Part shown: positions 1 through 11,735 of the stretch, piece by piece
Layout: every line of letters starts with the position of its first letter
Position numbering within the stretch: the stretch's first letter is position 1
Source: Agrypnia vestita
Taxonomy: Eukaryota > Arthropoda > Insecta > Trichoptera > Phryganeidae
Assembly (NCBI GenBank): GCA_016648135.1
Contig: JADDOH010002556.1
Coordinates: 1-64,000, forward strand
Direction of reading: 5' to 3'
Length of the DNA stretch: 64,000 bases
The notes under the pieces: model-generated
The model's database searches: none
The model's input: the letters and a program-made list of their open reading frames with translations, nothing else
Told to the model about the DNA's origin: nothing
Made by a program: the position numbers and the translations under genes

Positions 1-981
1 AACCAGTGCGTTTTTGGTTCCAACGTTTTCGTTCTGGAAATTTCGACCTGCAGAACTAGCCCCGTGAACGGCCGGAGACCAAAGTTGATAATGAAGAACT
101 GAAGGCTATTGTGGAAGCGGATCCATCGCAAACCACATCCGAGTTAGCTGCAGGCTGCGGTGTTAGTGATTAAACTGTTTTAATCCACTTGAAGCAAATT
201 GGTAAGGTGAAAAAGCTTGAAAGGTGGGTACCTCACGAATTGAGTGAAGCAAATCAACAAACGCGCGTTGACTGCTGCGTTGCATTACCCAACCGGCACA
301 ATAATGAAGAGATTTTTAATCGAATCATTACCTGTGATGAAAAGTGGATCCTGTACGATAATCGGAAGCGCTGAACCTGAATGGCTGAACCCTGTCGAAC
401 CAGCCAAACCATGCCCCAAACGAAAATTGACTCCAAAAAAGTTACTTGTGAACGTTTGGTGGACTAGTGCTGGTGTCGTTCACTACAGCTTTCTTAAATC
501 TGGCCAGACGATTACGGCAGATGTCTATTGTCAGCAACTGCAAACCATGATGGAAAAGCTAGCTGCTAAACAACCGAGGCTGGTTAATCGCTCTAGGCCA
601 CTGCTTCATGATAACGCTAGACCACACCCTGCACAACAGACGGCTACCAAATTAGAGGAGCTTCAATTGGAATGTCTAATACATCCACCGTACTCTCCGT
701 ACCTTGCCCCAACAGATTATCATTTTTTTCGAAATTTGGATAACTTCTTGCAAAGGAAAAAATTCAACTCCGATGGGGCAGTCCAAACCACCTTCAAAGA
801 TTTTATTGATTCCCGTCCGAATGGTTTTTTTAGTAAAGGGATCGATGAACTACCTATGAGATGTCAAAAGTGCATAGATAGCAATGGTACATACTTTGAT
901 TAAATAAATATATTATAATACTAAAAAATCGGCTTTATGTTCCTCCCATACCAAACGCCAATTTCATATGTAAGGACCTAA
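1..981 (+). pseudogene. mariner transposon copy 1, 5'-truncated by the window edge, transposase broken
   Basis: This is the 3' four-fifths of a mariner element, nearly identical in DNA to the intact copy at 33938-35217. The reading frame is broken by a TAG at 57-59, a TAA at 171-173 and a one-base insertion near 372 that creates TGA at 372-374; one codon of a CTG pair is also lost near 602. The WVPHEL helix-turn-helix signature, the first catalytic Asp (CDEKW) and the second (HDNARPH) remain, but YSPDLAP has become YSPYLAP and a late Trp has become Cys. The right inverted repeat ends at 981 and is followed by the TA target duplication at 982-983. It should be non-functional for protein, although its right end is intact. 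Confidence 0.95.
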
Positions 982-983
982 TA

Positions 984-1690
984 TTAAACGACACCAACCC
1001 TGATGACGGCCAAAGGGATCAAAGCATACCAGGGAGGTCGTATAGATATGGCAGAATAGCCCAGAAAACTAATCTAAGACTGTGGGATACATTTTGACAT
1101 ACACCTTGTGTCATTATCCATGTGTGCCTGATGTATATCTGATAATCTTTAATTACAATATAGAAGAAATATATTTTTATAAAATAAATTTACAGTTGTC
1201 TCATATGAAATTTCTGCAAGGTTTTAATTATTTTATTTCACTTGGTTAAAGCGAATGAATTTTTAATATTACATATAAGTTACCGTACTGAAAATGCGAC
1301 GTTTCACGGAAATGGAAACTTCGATGACGCTTCTCCCCGTATTTGTCGACATTTCACCCAAGTGTTGAGAATAATTTCCGTTCAAAATTGAACGATAAAG
1401 ACTCCCCGACGTTTTTGATACTAGCCGCGAGACTTTTCTATTATTGAAAATATATTTTTATAGTTTTTATTTAACATAATATTTTCGACGGTCGCCTCTG
1501 GAATTACGTGCAATATCGCATCGCGCTGACGTTGATGATCGAGCGTGGTAAATCACGGTAACACGGCGCTGAAGGTCGCTGGTCCACCGGCGACCGCCGA
1601 GCAAGCGGGCAGGTGCATGCTCTTGCTCTAACCAGTCAGATTGTATCTTAAAAAATATGTTGTTGTTTATGGGTACATTACTATTATTCC
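984..1690. other. non-coding stretch, no gene seen
   Basis: No open frame, splice structure or RNA gene is visible. The part around 1345-1435 resembles 8965-9060 (shared phrases such as TCAAAATTGAA followed by AAGACTCCC), so this is an old interspersed repeat of unknown type. Confidence 0.5.
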
Positions 1691-2252
1691 TGACAATCTG
1701 GACCCTGATACGGAGATCAAACGCAGAGTAGAGACAGCCCGTGCATCTTTTAATAAGATGAAAAGTCCACTCTGTAATGACGACTTAAACTTGAAGCTCA
1801 GACAGAGATTGTTCAAATGCTATGTATGGTCAGTTCTACTTTACGGTGTGGAAGCATGGACGCTGAAGGTGAATACTCTAAATCGCCTAGAGGCGTTCGA
1901 AATGTGGATACATCGTAAAATGTTAAGGATATCTTGGACTGACATGACTAGTAATATTGAAGTTTTACGTAGAGCAAATACAAACAGACAGTTACTCAAC
2001 ACAGTAAAGCTCCGTAAAATTTCATACTTTGGTCATATAATGAGAGTCGAAAAGTACTCCATCCTTCAGCTCGTCATGAAGGGGAAGATCGAGGGTCGCA
2101 GAGGGGTCGGAAGGAGGCGGCATTCCTGGCTTGGAAACACCCGAGAGTGGACCGGGATAAGAAGCGTGGAAGAGCTGTTCCGCACTGCCCTGGACAGGAA
2201 AACTTTCTCCCAGATGATCGCCGACATCGGGGGGACCCGACAGGGCACATGA
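1691..2252 (+). pseudogene. non-LTR retrotransposon (LINE) fragment: C-terminal end of reverse transcriptase
   Basis: An open frame of about 185 codons encodes the region after the catalytic core of a LINE reverse transcriptase. The usual run of motifs is visible: LLYGVEAWTL, LEAFEMWIHRKMLRISW, a FGHIMR motif and a basic GRRGVGRRR patch before the stop. This tail is common in RTE/CR1-like insect LINEs. The catalytic YxDD part is absent, so it is a 5'-truncated copy, the usual outcome of target-primed reverse transcription. The clade is inferred, not proven. Confidence 0.85.
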
Positions 2253-3409
2253 AGAAGTTTATGGGTACGAAATATCCTATATATAATTTGGAGTTTTGGT
2301 AGCTACCACATACTTTTATTCGATTGAAATTTTATTTTTACCTACATCGGTAGTGTGTCGATGGCTTTAATTGTGTACTGAGATTTAGGTCACCAACTCT
2401 CCTTGCCTATCTGTGGAAACGGTTTGCGGTAGATCAAAGTAAATAAGGCATTCCTATTGTACAAATTTTGATATTTCGCAAATCAAATTATCTTAATATT
2501 GTTGCAAAGAAGAAGATGCGTGTAGTCTAGTCGATACGAGTGAACGGAATGGCGTTCTTCTATTCCGTGGATTTCGCTCTGCGCTGGTGGTTTTGTGTTC
2601 TCAGGGGTTAGTTAGTTAGTCTGTAACATGTTAAGTAATTTTTTGTTTATACACCTCGTTACGTAAAAACAAAACGAAGAAAAATGTGTAACAGCTGTTG
2701 TTTTGTAAAATCCATCGTGAGCATTATGACCATACGAGTTTTAATAATAAACAATATAATTTTAAGAAAGAAAAAAAACTACCAATACATCTTGAATTGT
2801 GAATTTATTGCCTTGGTAATCGATCTAACGTCTTAGCGTTAGATCGATTAACTATATTCAATGACAAAAATAAAACTATGTTCTGCAGTCGGTTTCTGTA
2901 TTTCAAATAATATCACGCCCACATTCGTTGTACCTCTTAACGCAACACGATCTTCATGACCGTCTAAATGTTTGTCGTCTCCACGCTGTCAGCTGTGTCT
3001 TCACCAAGTACACTCCGCCGGGTCTCCATTGAGATGTTGTATGCCAATGTTGCAAGATCATTTTGCTTTATCATCTCTAAGCAAAGGTTTCCAGCGACAC
3101 ATCTCATAATCCAGTACTGCGTAGTTTTCCTGGGTACCTGGTGGGGTTCGTAATATACCTCCCTCTGTCGCATTTAACATTCGCGCAATAAATTTTCTTT
3201 ACGACCCATTTATCCGAACTACTTTACAATGGAGGAATAAATTGAGCTACTCAGTAAATAAGTCACTACTTTGTAAGCAACTCTGCGAAATAGGTACTAC
3301 TGAACTGTAGCATTCTGCGAAGCGAATGGGGTTTAAAAGGGGGAGAAGAAATGGAAAAAGAGTGGGTAGGTAATGTAAGTGAAAATTGAAACGGAAAAGG
3401 CTGAATATA
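2253..3409. other. intergenic stretch without a recognisable gene
   Basis: AT-rich sequence with short open frames on both strands that look like chance. The only structure I see is the small palindrome at 2817-2850. Confidence 0.5.
2817..2850. repeat. perfect 14-bp inverted repeat with 6-base loop
   Basis: TAATCGATCTAACG is followed by TCTTAG and then by its exact reverse complement. It is an isolated short hairpin with no matching copy elsewhere in the window. Confidence 0.8.
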
Positions 3410-3411
3410 TA

Positions 3412-4237
3412 CAGGTTGGGCCATAAGTTTTTGCACTTTTGAAAATTCAATTTAAAAAAACTACTGGTCGCATGATAAGGAATGCCTTTTTCCCACAATT
3501 GGAAAAATAATGTCGTCTGAACATCATCATCCCGCCTTTGGCGTTCCTCGAATCAAGCACCTAGGTAGGTAGGAACAAAAGAGAATAAGCATTGCTGATT
3601 TGATGATACAGCCACCCAAACCGTCATTTTTGGAAAAAATGTCTCTGATGTTTGAGTTTGGGCTCTTCCTAACAACTCTTAATAACTGCCCGTTCAAATA
3701 AAAATGGCTTTCGTTGGAGAACAAAATGTTGTTGAAATTTGTGAACCGTTCGAACATGGTCTCAATTAATCTTTTCCGTGAAATCCAATCATGGGTAGTA
3801 AATATTTCTCTTGTATGGTTGCGGTTTCAAGTTCGGTTTCAAAATTCGACGCAAAGTTGATTTTGGTATTGCCATAGTAGCAGAACGCTCATGACTCGGA
3901 TATTCTCGTACAGTTCCTACATACGTACCTTAAATTGCGCGACATTCTCTTCACTTCCCTCGCTCCGTGACCGACCGGTTTTCTTCTTATTTAGTGTTAA
4001 GCAGGTTTCCTTGAACCCGCTATGTCACGATTTAATTAAACTAATACTCGTACATTGATTCTCATTCGATATTGAAGGCGAAACAGGCGCTAAAAATCAC
4101 ATACGAATCGTTTTTGAAAAACTGTTTTACGGAGATTGCGTGTTATTTCCCTGGTGAAGCGATCCATTGCAACTAAATTTCCAAGGACAAAACTCACGCG
4201 CGCTGTGGAAAAGTGAAAAAGCTTACGGCCCATCCTG
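3412..4237 (-). mobile_element. degenerate Tc1/mariner-type DNA transposon with terminal inverted repeats
   Basis: The ends are inverted repeats of about 30 bp with few mismatches: CAGGTTGGGCCATAAG on the left, and on the right the reverse complement of CAGGATGGGCCGTAAG. A TA flanks each side (3410-3411 and 4238-4239), as expected for the Tc1/mariner superfamily. Inside, the minus strand at 3757-3527 still encodes ILFSNESHFYLNGQ, the first catalytic block (FSDEaHFxLxG, with Asp changed to Asn) of a transposase family common in insects. At 826 bp it is shorter than an autonomous element and has many lesions. Confidence 0.85.
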
Positions 4238-4239
4238 TA

Positions 4240-4962
4240 CTATGTACTTATTTATTGACGGTGTACGTTTTATAGATTTTTCATAAAATGTCTATATACG
4301 AAGCAATATTGTTTGTATAACACATTATCGATAAAAAATTCACAAAAATACGCTAATCAATTGTACTATTGTTTCCATATGGCTTCAAAATCAAAAACAT
4401 TACACTTATATTTAAGCATTTAACTAAAAAAAATATTAGTATTTCTATTTAGCTTAATAGCAACAGCGGTACACTATGGTGCTTTCCATACGGTATTGCA
4501 AACTAGCACTAAATGTTGCGTAACGCCAAAGTATATAGCCTGTTTTCGAGGCGGTATTGCTAATATAACACTCGAATATATACGCCGAATCAGCAACATC
4601 AGTCTTGATAATGGACCGCGTAATAGGACCTGAAACGTCAGTTAGAGAGGTCTGATATTCATGTTAGAATACAGAACACACAAATCACAGGGAGTTAAGA
4701 AGTAATATTGACCTAATTGGATGATGGCTTTTTCTGTTAGTATGCCTCTCTGTAACTGATCTAAATTTCGTTTTCTCGTGGCATAAATACTCTTTAGGCT
4801 TTGGGTGAGCATTACAAAATAATTAAATTGGCCGGTCGGTACCCGGTGGGGCCTTGATCGGATCCCGGGCCCGGCTTTTCCTTATATGGCCCGCTACCTC
4901 CGGCCGCAAGTCGGTCGAGGCCGCGACCCGCGCTTGGACGGCGCCAACAGGTAGGCACAAGA
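4240..4962. other. intergenic stretch; GC-rich patch near 4832-4960
   Basis: No gene is recognised. The last 130 bases are GC-rich compared with their surroundings and immediately precede a long hairpin. No RNA or protein feature could be assigned. Confidence 0.45.
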
Positions 4963-4963
4963 C

Positions 4964-5147
4964 GTAAGCCTCTTTCCATTTAAGAAAGACCATCGAGTAA
5001 GTATGTGTAAACCGTGCGTACGATGCACATTGTTTCCTCGTGATGTGTTTATACCCGTAAACACCAATACAACGAAACAATGTGCGTCGTACGCACGGCT
5101 TACACATACTAATTCGATTGTATTTCTTAAATGGATAGAGGTCTACC
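4964..5147. repeat. long imperfect hairpin (MITE-like), copy 1 of a two-member family
   Basis: Two arms of about 75 bp are reverse complements with roughly nine mismatches; they run from CCATTTAAGAAA near 4976 inward to GCACATTGTTTC near 5035, and back. The apex is itself symmetric (GTGTTTATAC then GTAAACAC). The inner arm motif, GTGCGTA-NN-ATGC-R-CATTGTTTC, recurs in the hairpin at 15705-15909. No coding capacity. Confidence 0.85.
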
Positions 5148-6378
5148 GCGCGGGAAGACTGTGAAGAAGAATCCATCACTATTACAAATTGGTAGTAAAA
5201 TGGCCAATGTCAAATCGTGCCCTTGAAACAACAAGGTATCATATGTCATTAACATCAAGCAGGATAAGCTTCATTGTTTAGAATATTATATAGTTTTGAG
5301 TAAACGTTATTGTGCGTCCGTCCCGATGAAGATACAGTAGTAACGAAGTCGGTCGACGATAAAAATAATCAATGTGGTAATTAGTTTTTTGAAATTGATC
5401 ACTCTTACATTTTAATTGTAATCACCAGTCGCTGTTCATATAAATATGATAAGTAAGTACTGGAATCTGTCGAGTAGTTAAATATAAAATTATGAATTAA
5501 TTAATGTATATATAGATGTCTCACAGAGACGAAACAGTATTCTTATAGGAAAGTAGGTATAGAAGTCTTACGACCTATCCACCCATGATAGAATACCACA
5601 TCTACTAATTTTTGGAAGTTGTATATATTTAAGTTATGCGCCACGTTTCACATGTGAGTTCTAATGATCCTCCACGCGGATTACATTATATTAGATTATA
5701 TACATTGATTGACTAATGATATCCCTGTAACAAAAATCCAGTTCTGTTCTGAAAAATTTGGACATACTCAAAAATATTATGTATAAAATTATGATTAATC
5801 TCGCATTGAGATAAGATTATGATTTTCACCCAATATAATGATCGTCATCACCTTTACAACGTAAATGTCAAATCCATCAATAATTGTTACAGTTGCTTTT
5901 ATGTACGTTATATAATAGGAAATTTGACACGTTTGTATCACATTTTTGAATAGAAAATTTTTGTCAGATTTTCACACAAAAAAGTACCCATCAGAAGATT
6001 CGTTCCAAGAGCCAAATGCGGTTAATAATCTTACACATATTTTAAAATATGCTCCAATCTATTATCTACGATATACGCGGTGCTGGCAAGGTTAACTAAC
6101 GGCTCTAAAAGCACTGTAGAGGGCTTACCAGTGATTCCCTTTCACATCCTCCGCCGGTAGGGTAGGGCCAGTCGGGGTTGGTTGTGGTAGGAGTATATTG
6201 GAAACCTATCGTTTTAGGAATTTATAGAAGCTTTGTGAAATTGTCTGGCGATTCTCGAAGCGAAGTCTGCGGTCTTACGTAGATTTTCGCTCAATTTCAC
6301 ACATTCAGTTGATGTTTTTGTTATATTAACGGGAGGGATGGGAGCGTATTATGCTCGCAACTGACCAACGAGACATCA
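5148..6378. other. intergenic stretch with one solo copy of the GTCTC-palindrome repeat
   Basis: AT-rich, no gene seen. At about 5512-5575 lies a solo end of the repeat family that begins TAGATGTCTCACAGAGACGA and continues with GGAAAGTAGGTATAGAAGTC; other copies are at 8826, 22929, 24643, 26060, 38562 and 59010. Confidence 0.6.
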
Positions 6379-7133
6379 TTCAGGGGGAATAACCTACCTA
6401 CGAACCGCGAAAAAAGGCAATTTTTGTGTTTTTTTAAAACCTATATGAATAATGGTATTGGTATCATTTCTACATGAAAGTACACACATTTAAGAATATG
6501 TTAAATTTTTTTATAAAAAAATATTCAACATTGGCGGAAAATTTTTGGGTTCTGTCGACTGCCGAAAAAGAAGATCCTGCGCGGTGACCACTCCCATTTC
6601 ATCTGTGATCATCACAATAAAAAAAATAAAAAGATGATCAAAATTGACACTATAATTTAATTTAGTTTTTGAAAATATAGAGTTTTGACAAAATGGCGGG
6701 CGTTTGAATTTAAAATAGCGTTTTTTAGGGAAAAATTCGGGTTTATCATGCCGATAAAAAAAATTAAGTCAATTTAAAAAAATCCTACGACAGAGACTAG
6801 ATAATTATGTATAGAATAACCATTAGAAATTTCAAGTTGATCGGTTCAGTGGTTGCAGAGATATTTTGGTCACCGATTTTCAAAACGTGGTTTCGAGTAA
6901 AACGCGTTTGAAAATAGAGCAATGAATATGTCGCGAAATCTTAATATTACGCCCGGCGCCGTGCGGGGCGGCGCGTAATCAACAAAGAGATGCCACTATT
7001 ATCAGCCATTACTTATTTTTTTGAATTTTTGCTTGAAATTTTCACTAGACATTCTCAAGACCTGAAGCTTTAAGAAAATGCAAAAATTTAAAATTCGATT
7101 TTTTCGAAATGTCCAGGTAGGTGTCCCCCTTAA
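6379..7133 (+). mobile_element. TTAA-flanked non-autonomous element, copy A
   Basis: The left end reads TTCA-GGGGGAATAACCTACC and the right end GGTAGGTGTCCCCC-TTAA, an inverted repeat of about 17 bp. The body is nearly collinear with copies at 17175-17928 (reverse) and 23241-24161. Shared internal landmarks include CAAAATGGCGGGCGTTTGAA, TTTCGAGTAAAACGCGTTTG and CAACAAAGAGATGCC. Compared with copy C it lacks about 170 bp before the CGGCGCG block. A TTAA target suggests a piggyBac-type source, but the GGGGG terminus is not the usual CCC. Confidence 0.8.
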
Positions 7134-8290
7134 TATCCCGATGGCCGATTACATAACGCGGATAAATTATCCGCGGTCCATTAAACGTGTTGGCGGAGGC
7201 TGGAGAGCGGTGTCGCGCGCACCGATCATTATTTTGTTGCGTGACAATTCTTTCACCAGCGGCGGGTCTGCCAAATCGCTGCTCCGCGGTAATTCGGGAA
7301 TATTGCCGGCAAACGTGACATCTCTACTTATTTTTTACAATTTTCCTGCGTGTCGTTAGTAATCGCGGCATATCAATGCCACCAATCACATTTTATCTTA
7401 TCAAACAACACTTTCAGTGTGGAAATAATCGGAGAAATACTTAGAAATGTCGTGGAGCAAGATGGTATAGTTTCAACTGACATTTTTGTCAAAAATGAGT
7501 TAATAAGTTGTCTAAACTAAATATTGTACGCTTTTTCCATTGGAAATAAGTTCAGAACTTAAAAATAATTAGAGCATGTTCAAATCATAGGGATGAACAT
7601 GTTAACTACACTTTTTCATAAAAACCAAATCAGTTACTAATGGGTAGAACATGTTATCTTCAATGATAACATGTTCGTGCCATTATTCTGAAATTAACAT
7701 GTTTTTGCCTTTTAATTTGATTGAAATATTTATGGTTAGCATAAATTTTACTCTGGCAGTAGGTACTGTCATATATTTGTTTTTATTTGGAGACTATTAT
7801 AATATGTATTTATATATTATTTTTCAATAATTTTAAATGGTACATACCATGTTTTGTATTATTAATTAACATGCCAGGTATTTTGTAATTTTGGATAATG
7901 GATGGTAAAAACGGATAACGTTTAAAGGGTTGTTTGATGTTTGTGTTTTATCAATTAAAAAAAGGTGTTATTCCATTAAAAATGAGTTCCAGAGGCGAAA
8001 AAATGGTTGTTAACTACATTTTTTTTAGGGAAAATTAGTATATTTTTATTTTTTATGCATAAGTGCATTTTTTTACTTTGTACTCTTTTGATATTTTAGT
8101 GACATAAATCAATAAAAATTAATCTTGAATTAGCAGTAAAATGTATTTTTCAAAGGCGAAATGCAAATGTCTAATTATCTCCAAATGACTTGAATGTTAG
8201 TTAAGAACTTCTTGCCATGGGGTCTTCAATTGTAATTTATTCATCAATTAGAAAAGACATACAGAAAAATCAAATTAATCGAAAAATATT
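7134..8290. other. intergenic stretch with a cluster of ACATGTT palindromes
   Basis: No gene is recognised. Between 7573 and 7700 the sequence ACATGTT or a close form occurs about five times, including a perfect 12-bp inverted repeat, GAACATGTTATC, at 7647-7658 and 7665-7676. Confidence 0.5.
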
Positions 8291-8294
8291 TTAG

Positions 8295-8370
8295 CTGCTA
8301 CCGGGATTCGAACCGACGGACCTCCACTCTATCCGGGAACGGCGCGTTATCCAATTTCGCCACGGCAGCT
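8295..8370 (-). repeat. tRNA-like sequence (tRNA pseudogene or SINE head)
   Basis: Read on the minus strand it has a TGGCGAAATTGG A-box, a D-arm GCG/CGC pair and a GGTTCGAATCC B-box, with ends GCTGCCG and GCAGC able to pair as an acceptor stem. The anticodon arm does not close into a five-pair stem with a seven-base loop, and the T stem has mismatches. So a working tRNA is unlikely; a tRNA-derived SINE head or a decayed tRNA fits better. Confidence 0.5.
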
Positions 8371-8570
8371 TGGTAAATTATGTAAAATTTTCGACCATTC
8401 GAATATGCAATTTCTTTTTTATTGATTAACACACACTCAACTTTTTAAAGCAATCCACTTTTTATAATGCGATAGTCACAAAGAACTTTGTATCTACCGC
8501 TAGTGGATGCCAGAATTAAATAATATTATTTTATTTCATTATTTATTTTATTCATTTTAATCAAGATATC

Positions 8571-8820
8571 GACGGTCTCCACGTATACCTACTGTCGAAT
8601 CTTCAAAAATTATTTTTTCGTTTTACTTTCTTAAACCGTTTCAATTTACTCTTTTTTGGATTATGTTAAAAATGTATTTTCGTTTCAAAGAAAGCATATA
8701 TTAAAGGAATATCAAACTTCTTTCTAACATAACCCGAAAATATAGAGTAAATTGGATGGTTTGAGATAGCAAAACGAAAATCGATTTTTTGCAGATTCGA
8801 CAGTATACGTAGGGACCGTC
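8571..8820. mobile_element. MITE with near-full-length inverted repeats (250 bp)
   Basis: The left arm starts GACGGTCTCCACGTATAC and the right arm is the reverse complement of GACGGTCCCTACGTATAC. Matching continues through CTGTCGAATCT, CGTTTT and CAATTTACTC to near the centre, so the element is a long foldback. It lies 5 bases from a solo copy of the GTCTC-palindrome repeat at 8826-8880. Superfamily unknown. Confidence 0.8.
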
Positions 8821-8825
8821 TATAT

Positions 8826-8880
8826 ATTATAGATGTCTCATAGAGACGAAACTATATTTTTATATGGGAAAGTAGGTAAA
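8826..8880 (+). repeat. solo end of the GTCTC-palindrome repeat family
   Basis: TAGATGTCTCATAGAGACGA followed by TATGGGAAAGTAGG matches the other family members. No matching opposite end is seen nearby. Confidence 0.7.
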
Positions 8881-10407
8881 ATACTAATTTCAATTTAAAT
8901 TCGTGGTTTTATAAGTGATTGTGTTTTATCAAAAAAAAATGCAATCTTTGATGTCGTTTTTCTCCTTAATTGTTGACTCTACACCCGAAGTGCAAATAAT
9001 ATTTTCTACTCAAAATTGAATGTAGAAGACTCCCTCGGAGTTTTTGCTACTGGAAACACTATAAATTCAACCCGCCGTACAACGGGATGTAAGAAAACAC
9101 ATTTTTTTTAAAGTATAGCGTTATCTCGCGCGATGCATGATTCATTGCAGTGTTTAGTCGTTTTAACTTAATAATATAGCAAGACCACCTCATTGCAGAT
9201 AAAATCCTGAAGAAAACTAGACTCGTCTCCATTTAAGGGATTACACCACATTGAAATTTTTGTAATTCGTTTTTTTGTAAATGTGAAGTTAGTTTGCTTT
9301 GTATTATAGCTTGGAGTACTAAAATAAATAATTTATGATAACAAGAGATAAACCAATTTGAAGCCAGCGTGATGTCTGTGTCTCGTAGCGTCTGCTTGTC
9401 TACTTGTCTGCTTACCTGACGAAAAAGTTTGGATCGATTTTTAACCCTTTTTCCGTGATCCAATCGAGCTGAAACTTTTCAAGCAGACTCGTGGCGACGA
9501 TCAAGAAGATCTATCAAATTTTCGTTAAAAAAAATTAATAATTATAGTATACTTTCGGATTTTTAGAAATTTTAATGGTTTTTTCAAATTGGAATCATTA
9601 CCAAAGTTTGATTGGTTGCAACGGCGGCCCGATAACGTCGCGGAATATTTTCTAAATTTGAATTACTCCGTCGGTATACATAATAGGTACTTCACTACGA
9701 ATTTCGAAAATCTAAATTGACTGACAAATGTTTTTAGAATTTAATCTTCAAAGCATGAAATGTCTTATCAAAGCTCAAAACATCTGACATTTTAGAAATA
9801 TGTTAAATCACTGTAAGTTTGGTGTTATGTTATATGTTTTAATTCGTCTTTAACTGTTGTTATATTTTTCAAAGAAAGGGAGTATAATAAAAACTTGGTT
9901 TTATGGGTTACTTTTTATACGAATTTCGTTAATCGTTTTCTCGAAATTCCCCTTTTCAGACTGATGGAGTAAATGTCTCAAAAGTGTTTGGCTAATTTTG
10001 TTCACATTTTGCACGCATTTCATAATATTTTCTACTATGGTAGCGCACGATGTTTTTGGTAAAATGCGCCGTTTCCTCATTATAAATTTTTAATTTCGAT
10101 TTACTTACGAAAAAAAATGTAATTTCAAACTAACCTTATTAATACAAAAAAAAAAATCTTTCTTTCGATAGTTATAGACATTAATTCATTGAACGAGTAA
10201 ATAATTGACTTTAAGTTCATTCAAACCCCGGCGATATAATTATCTCCACCAGCTGCGCGTGTTACGGAACAGCACATAACTCCGCCATTTTGAAATTTAC
10301 AAAATAATTTGTCGATGAAAAGTATTAAGCAATGTGTGCCGTAAACAATGATAGTAAAATTATTTTTTTACTTATTATTTAGCTATATATAACCCGTACT
10401 TTTATTA
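8881..10407. other. intergenic stretch with old dispersed repeats
   Basis: No gene seen. The part at 9420-9540 (phrases GATCCAATCGAGCTGAAAC and AGCAGACTCGTGGCGACG) and at 9880-9930 (AAAACTTGGTTTTATGGG) matches 21560-21830 inside the hAT element. The part at 8965-9060 resembles 1345-1435. Confidence 0.55.
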
Positions 10408-10409
10408 TA

Positions 10410-10828
10410 CAGGATGTTCCGTTTCTCGACGTCAAGCCGAAATCGGGTGATAATAGTTATCAGAAAAATATTTTAAAAAATCCAAGTATTGTGTTTTAAA
10501 AATTATATTCATTTAAAAAAAACAAAGAAATCTACACCCTGTCACGGTCTTTTCACTCCTGTTGCTACAAATCTTCATTTTTGTTCATTTTTTTATTATT
10601 ATTATGTAATCCTGAATAATGCTTCTGTAAACTTTTGTCCAAACTTCAAAGCCGACTGCTTCAGCTTGGAAGAAAATGCCACTTTTTGACCAAACCAAGT
10701 ATTCAAAATCAATATTTTGCCCAGTTTTAACTCACTGTTTTTTTTTAAATTTTTTAAAAATATTTTTATGATAACTATTATGGCCTATCACCCGATTTCG
10801 GCTTGACGCCGAGATACGGGACACCCTG
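10410..10828. mobile_element. TA-flanked MITE with about 75-bp inverted repeats
   Basis: The left end CAGGATGTTCCGTTTCTCG and the reverse complement of the right end, CAGGGTGTCCCGTATCTCG, begin arms that share CGTCAAGCCGAAATCGGG and a following TGATAATAGTTATCA-type stretch. TA dinucleotides flank both sides (10408-10409, 10829-10830), consistent with a Tc1/mariner-type non-autonomous element. The interior has no credible protein. Confidence 0.85.
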
Positions 10829-11077
10829 TATGTATATAATTATTTCGGTCGCCAGTTAAGGTAGTGAAAATAGCGCTATCCAGAGTAGCGTAGCGTCTTG
10901 ATAACTTTAGTCATGGACATTAGTAAATAGAGAATAATGCTTTTTTCTTCTTATACTTCATTATTATTTTAGCCATCTGGTAGCGTTATTGACGGAAATT
11001 GTTATATATATTTTGATTAATGATTGATACCAATGACATATGCGATATGGTAATAGATGCACTTATTACTTTTAATT

Positions 11078-11134
11078 TTCATTAAACTGAAGTACATACC
11101 TATTTAAAGAAATAGGTACTTCAGTTTAATGAAA
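11078..11134. repeat. hairpin with 17-bp perfect stem
   Basis: TTTCATTAAACTGAAGT pairs exactly with ACTTCAGTTTAATGAAA. An inner stem, ACCTATTT/AAATAGGT, closes on an AAAG loop after a four-base bulge. Confidence 0.85.
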
Positions 11135-11289
11135 TCAGTCTAATTTAAAGTATTTTATAAAAAAAACATAAAGTCAATGTTGTCATTTTATTTAATAACA
11201 ATTTCGGAATCGTGCCAATTTTGAAAATCGAATGACATCAGCTATTATAGCTAGACCGCATTCAAAAGAATGTGCGCAAAAAATATGTG

Positions 11290-11485
11290 TGTTGTTACGA
11301 TGCCAAAAATGAACACAAAATAAGTTTTTCTAGTAAGCAAGTAACCTTTTTAAAACTGAAAAATATATAGTTATTTGGAATATCACATTGAGGCTTGTAA
11401 TACGGGCTTGCCAGGCAACTTTCCCCCCGCTTTCTTCTCACCGGACAAAGCTACGGAATGGTCTTTTGATTGTGGTCGACCTGTA
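11290..11485 (+). repeat. dispersed repeat shared with 32410-32600 (opposite orientation)
   Basis: Both copies carry GAACACAAAATAAGTTTT, TTGCCAGGCAACTTT, CCCCGCTTTCTTCT and ATGGTCTTTTGA-type phrases in the same order. The two copies are tens of kilobases apart in inverse orientation. The element type is unknown. Confidence 0.7.
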
Positions 11486-11735
11486 GATGGGAAGTTGCGA
11501 ACGGACATTCGAAATTATTATTACGGGGAACCAATGTTCCCTGTAAGGTGTGCGCGTGTGCGCGCGCGCACCTGCCAAAATGTCTCCGCACACATGTTTT
11601 ACCCTCCGCACAGTCAATATTATAAAAGAAAGAATGCATGATATAATACATGCGCAATCCTTTCGCACGCTTTTGGAGAAATGAGTGGAATAGTACAATT
11701 TTACATATTAATTATATAAAACTTATCCCCTTAAA

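Noticed and set aside
4964..5147. Hairpin as a canonical pre-miRNA
   Set aside because: The stem is about 75 bp, longer than usual for animal pre-miRNA, and a MITE origin is equally likely without read data.
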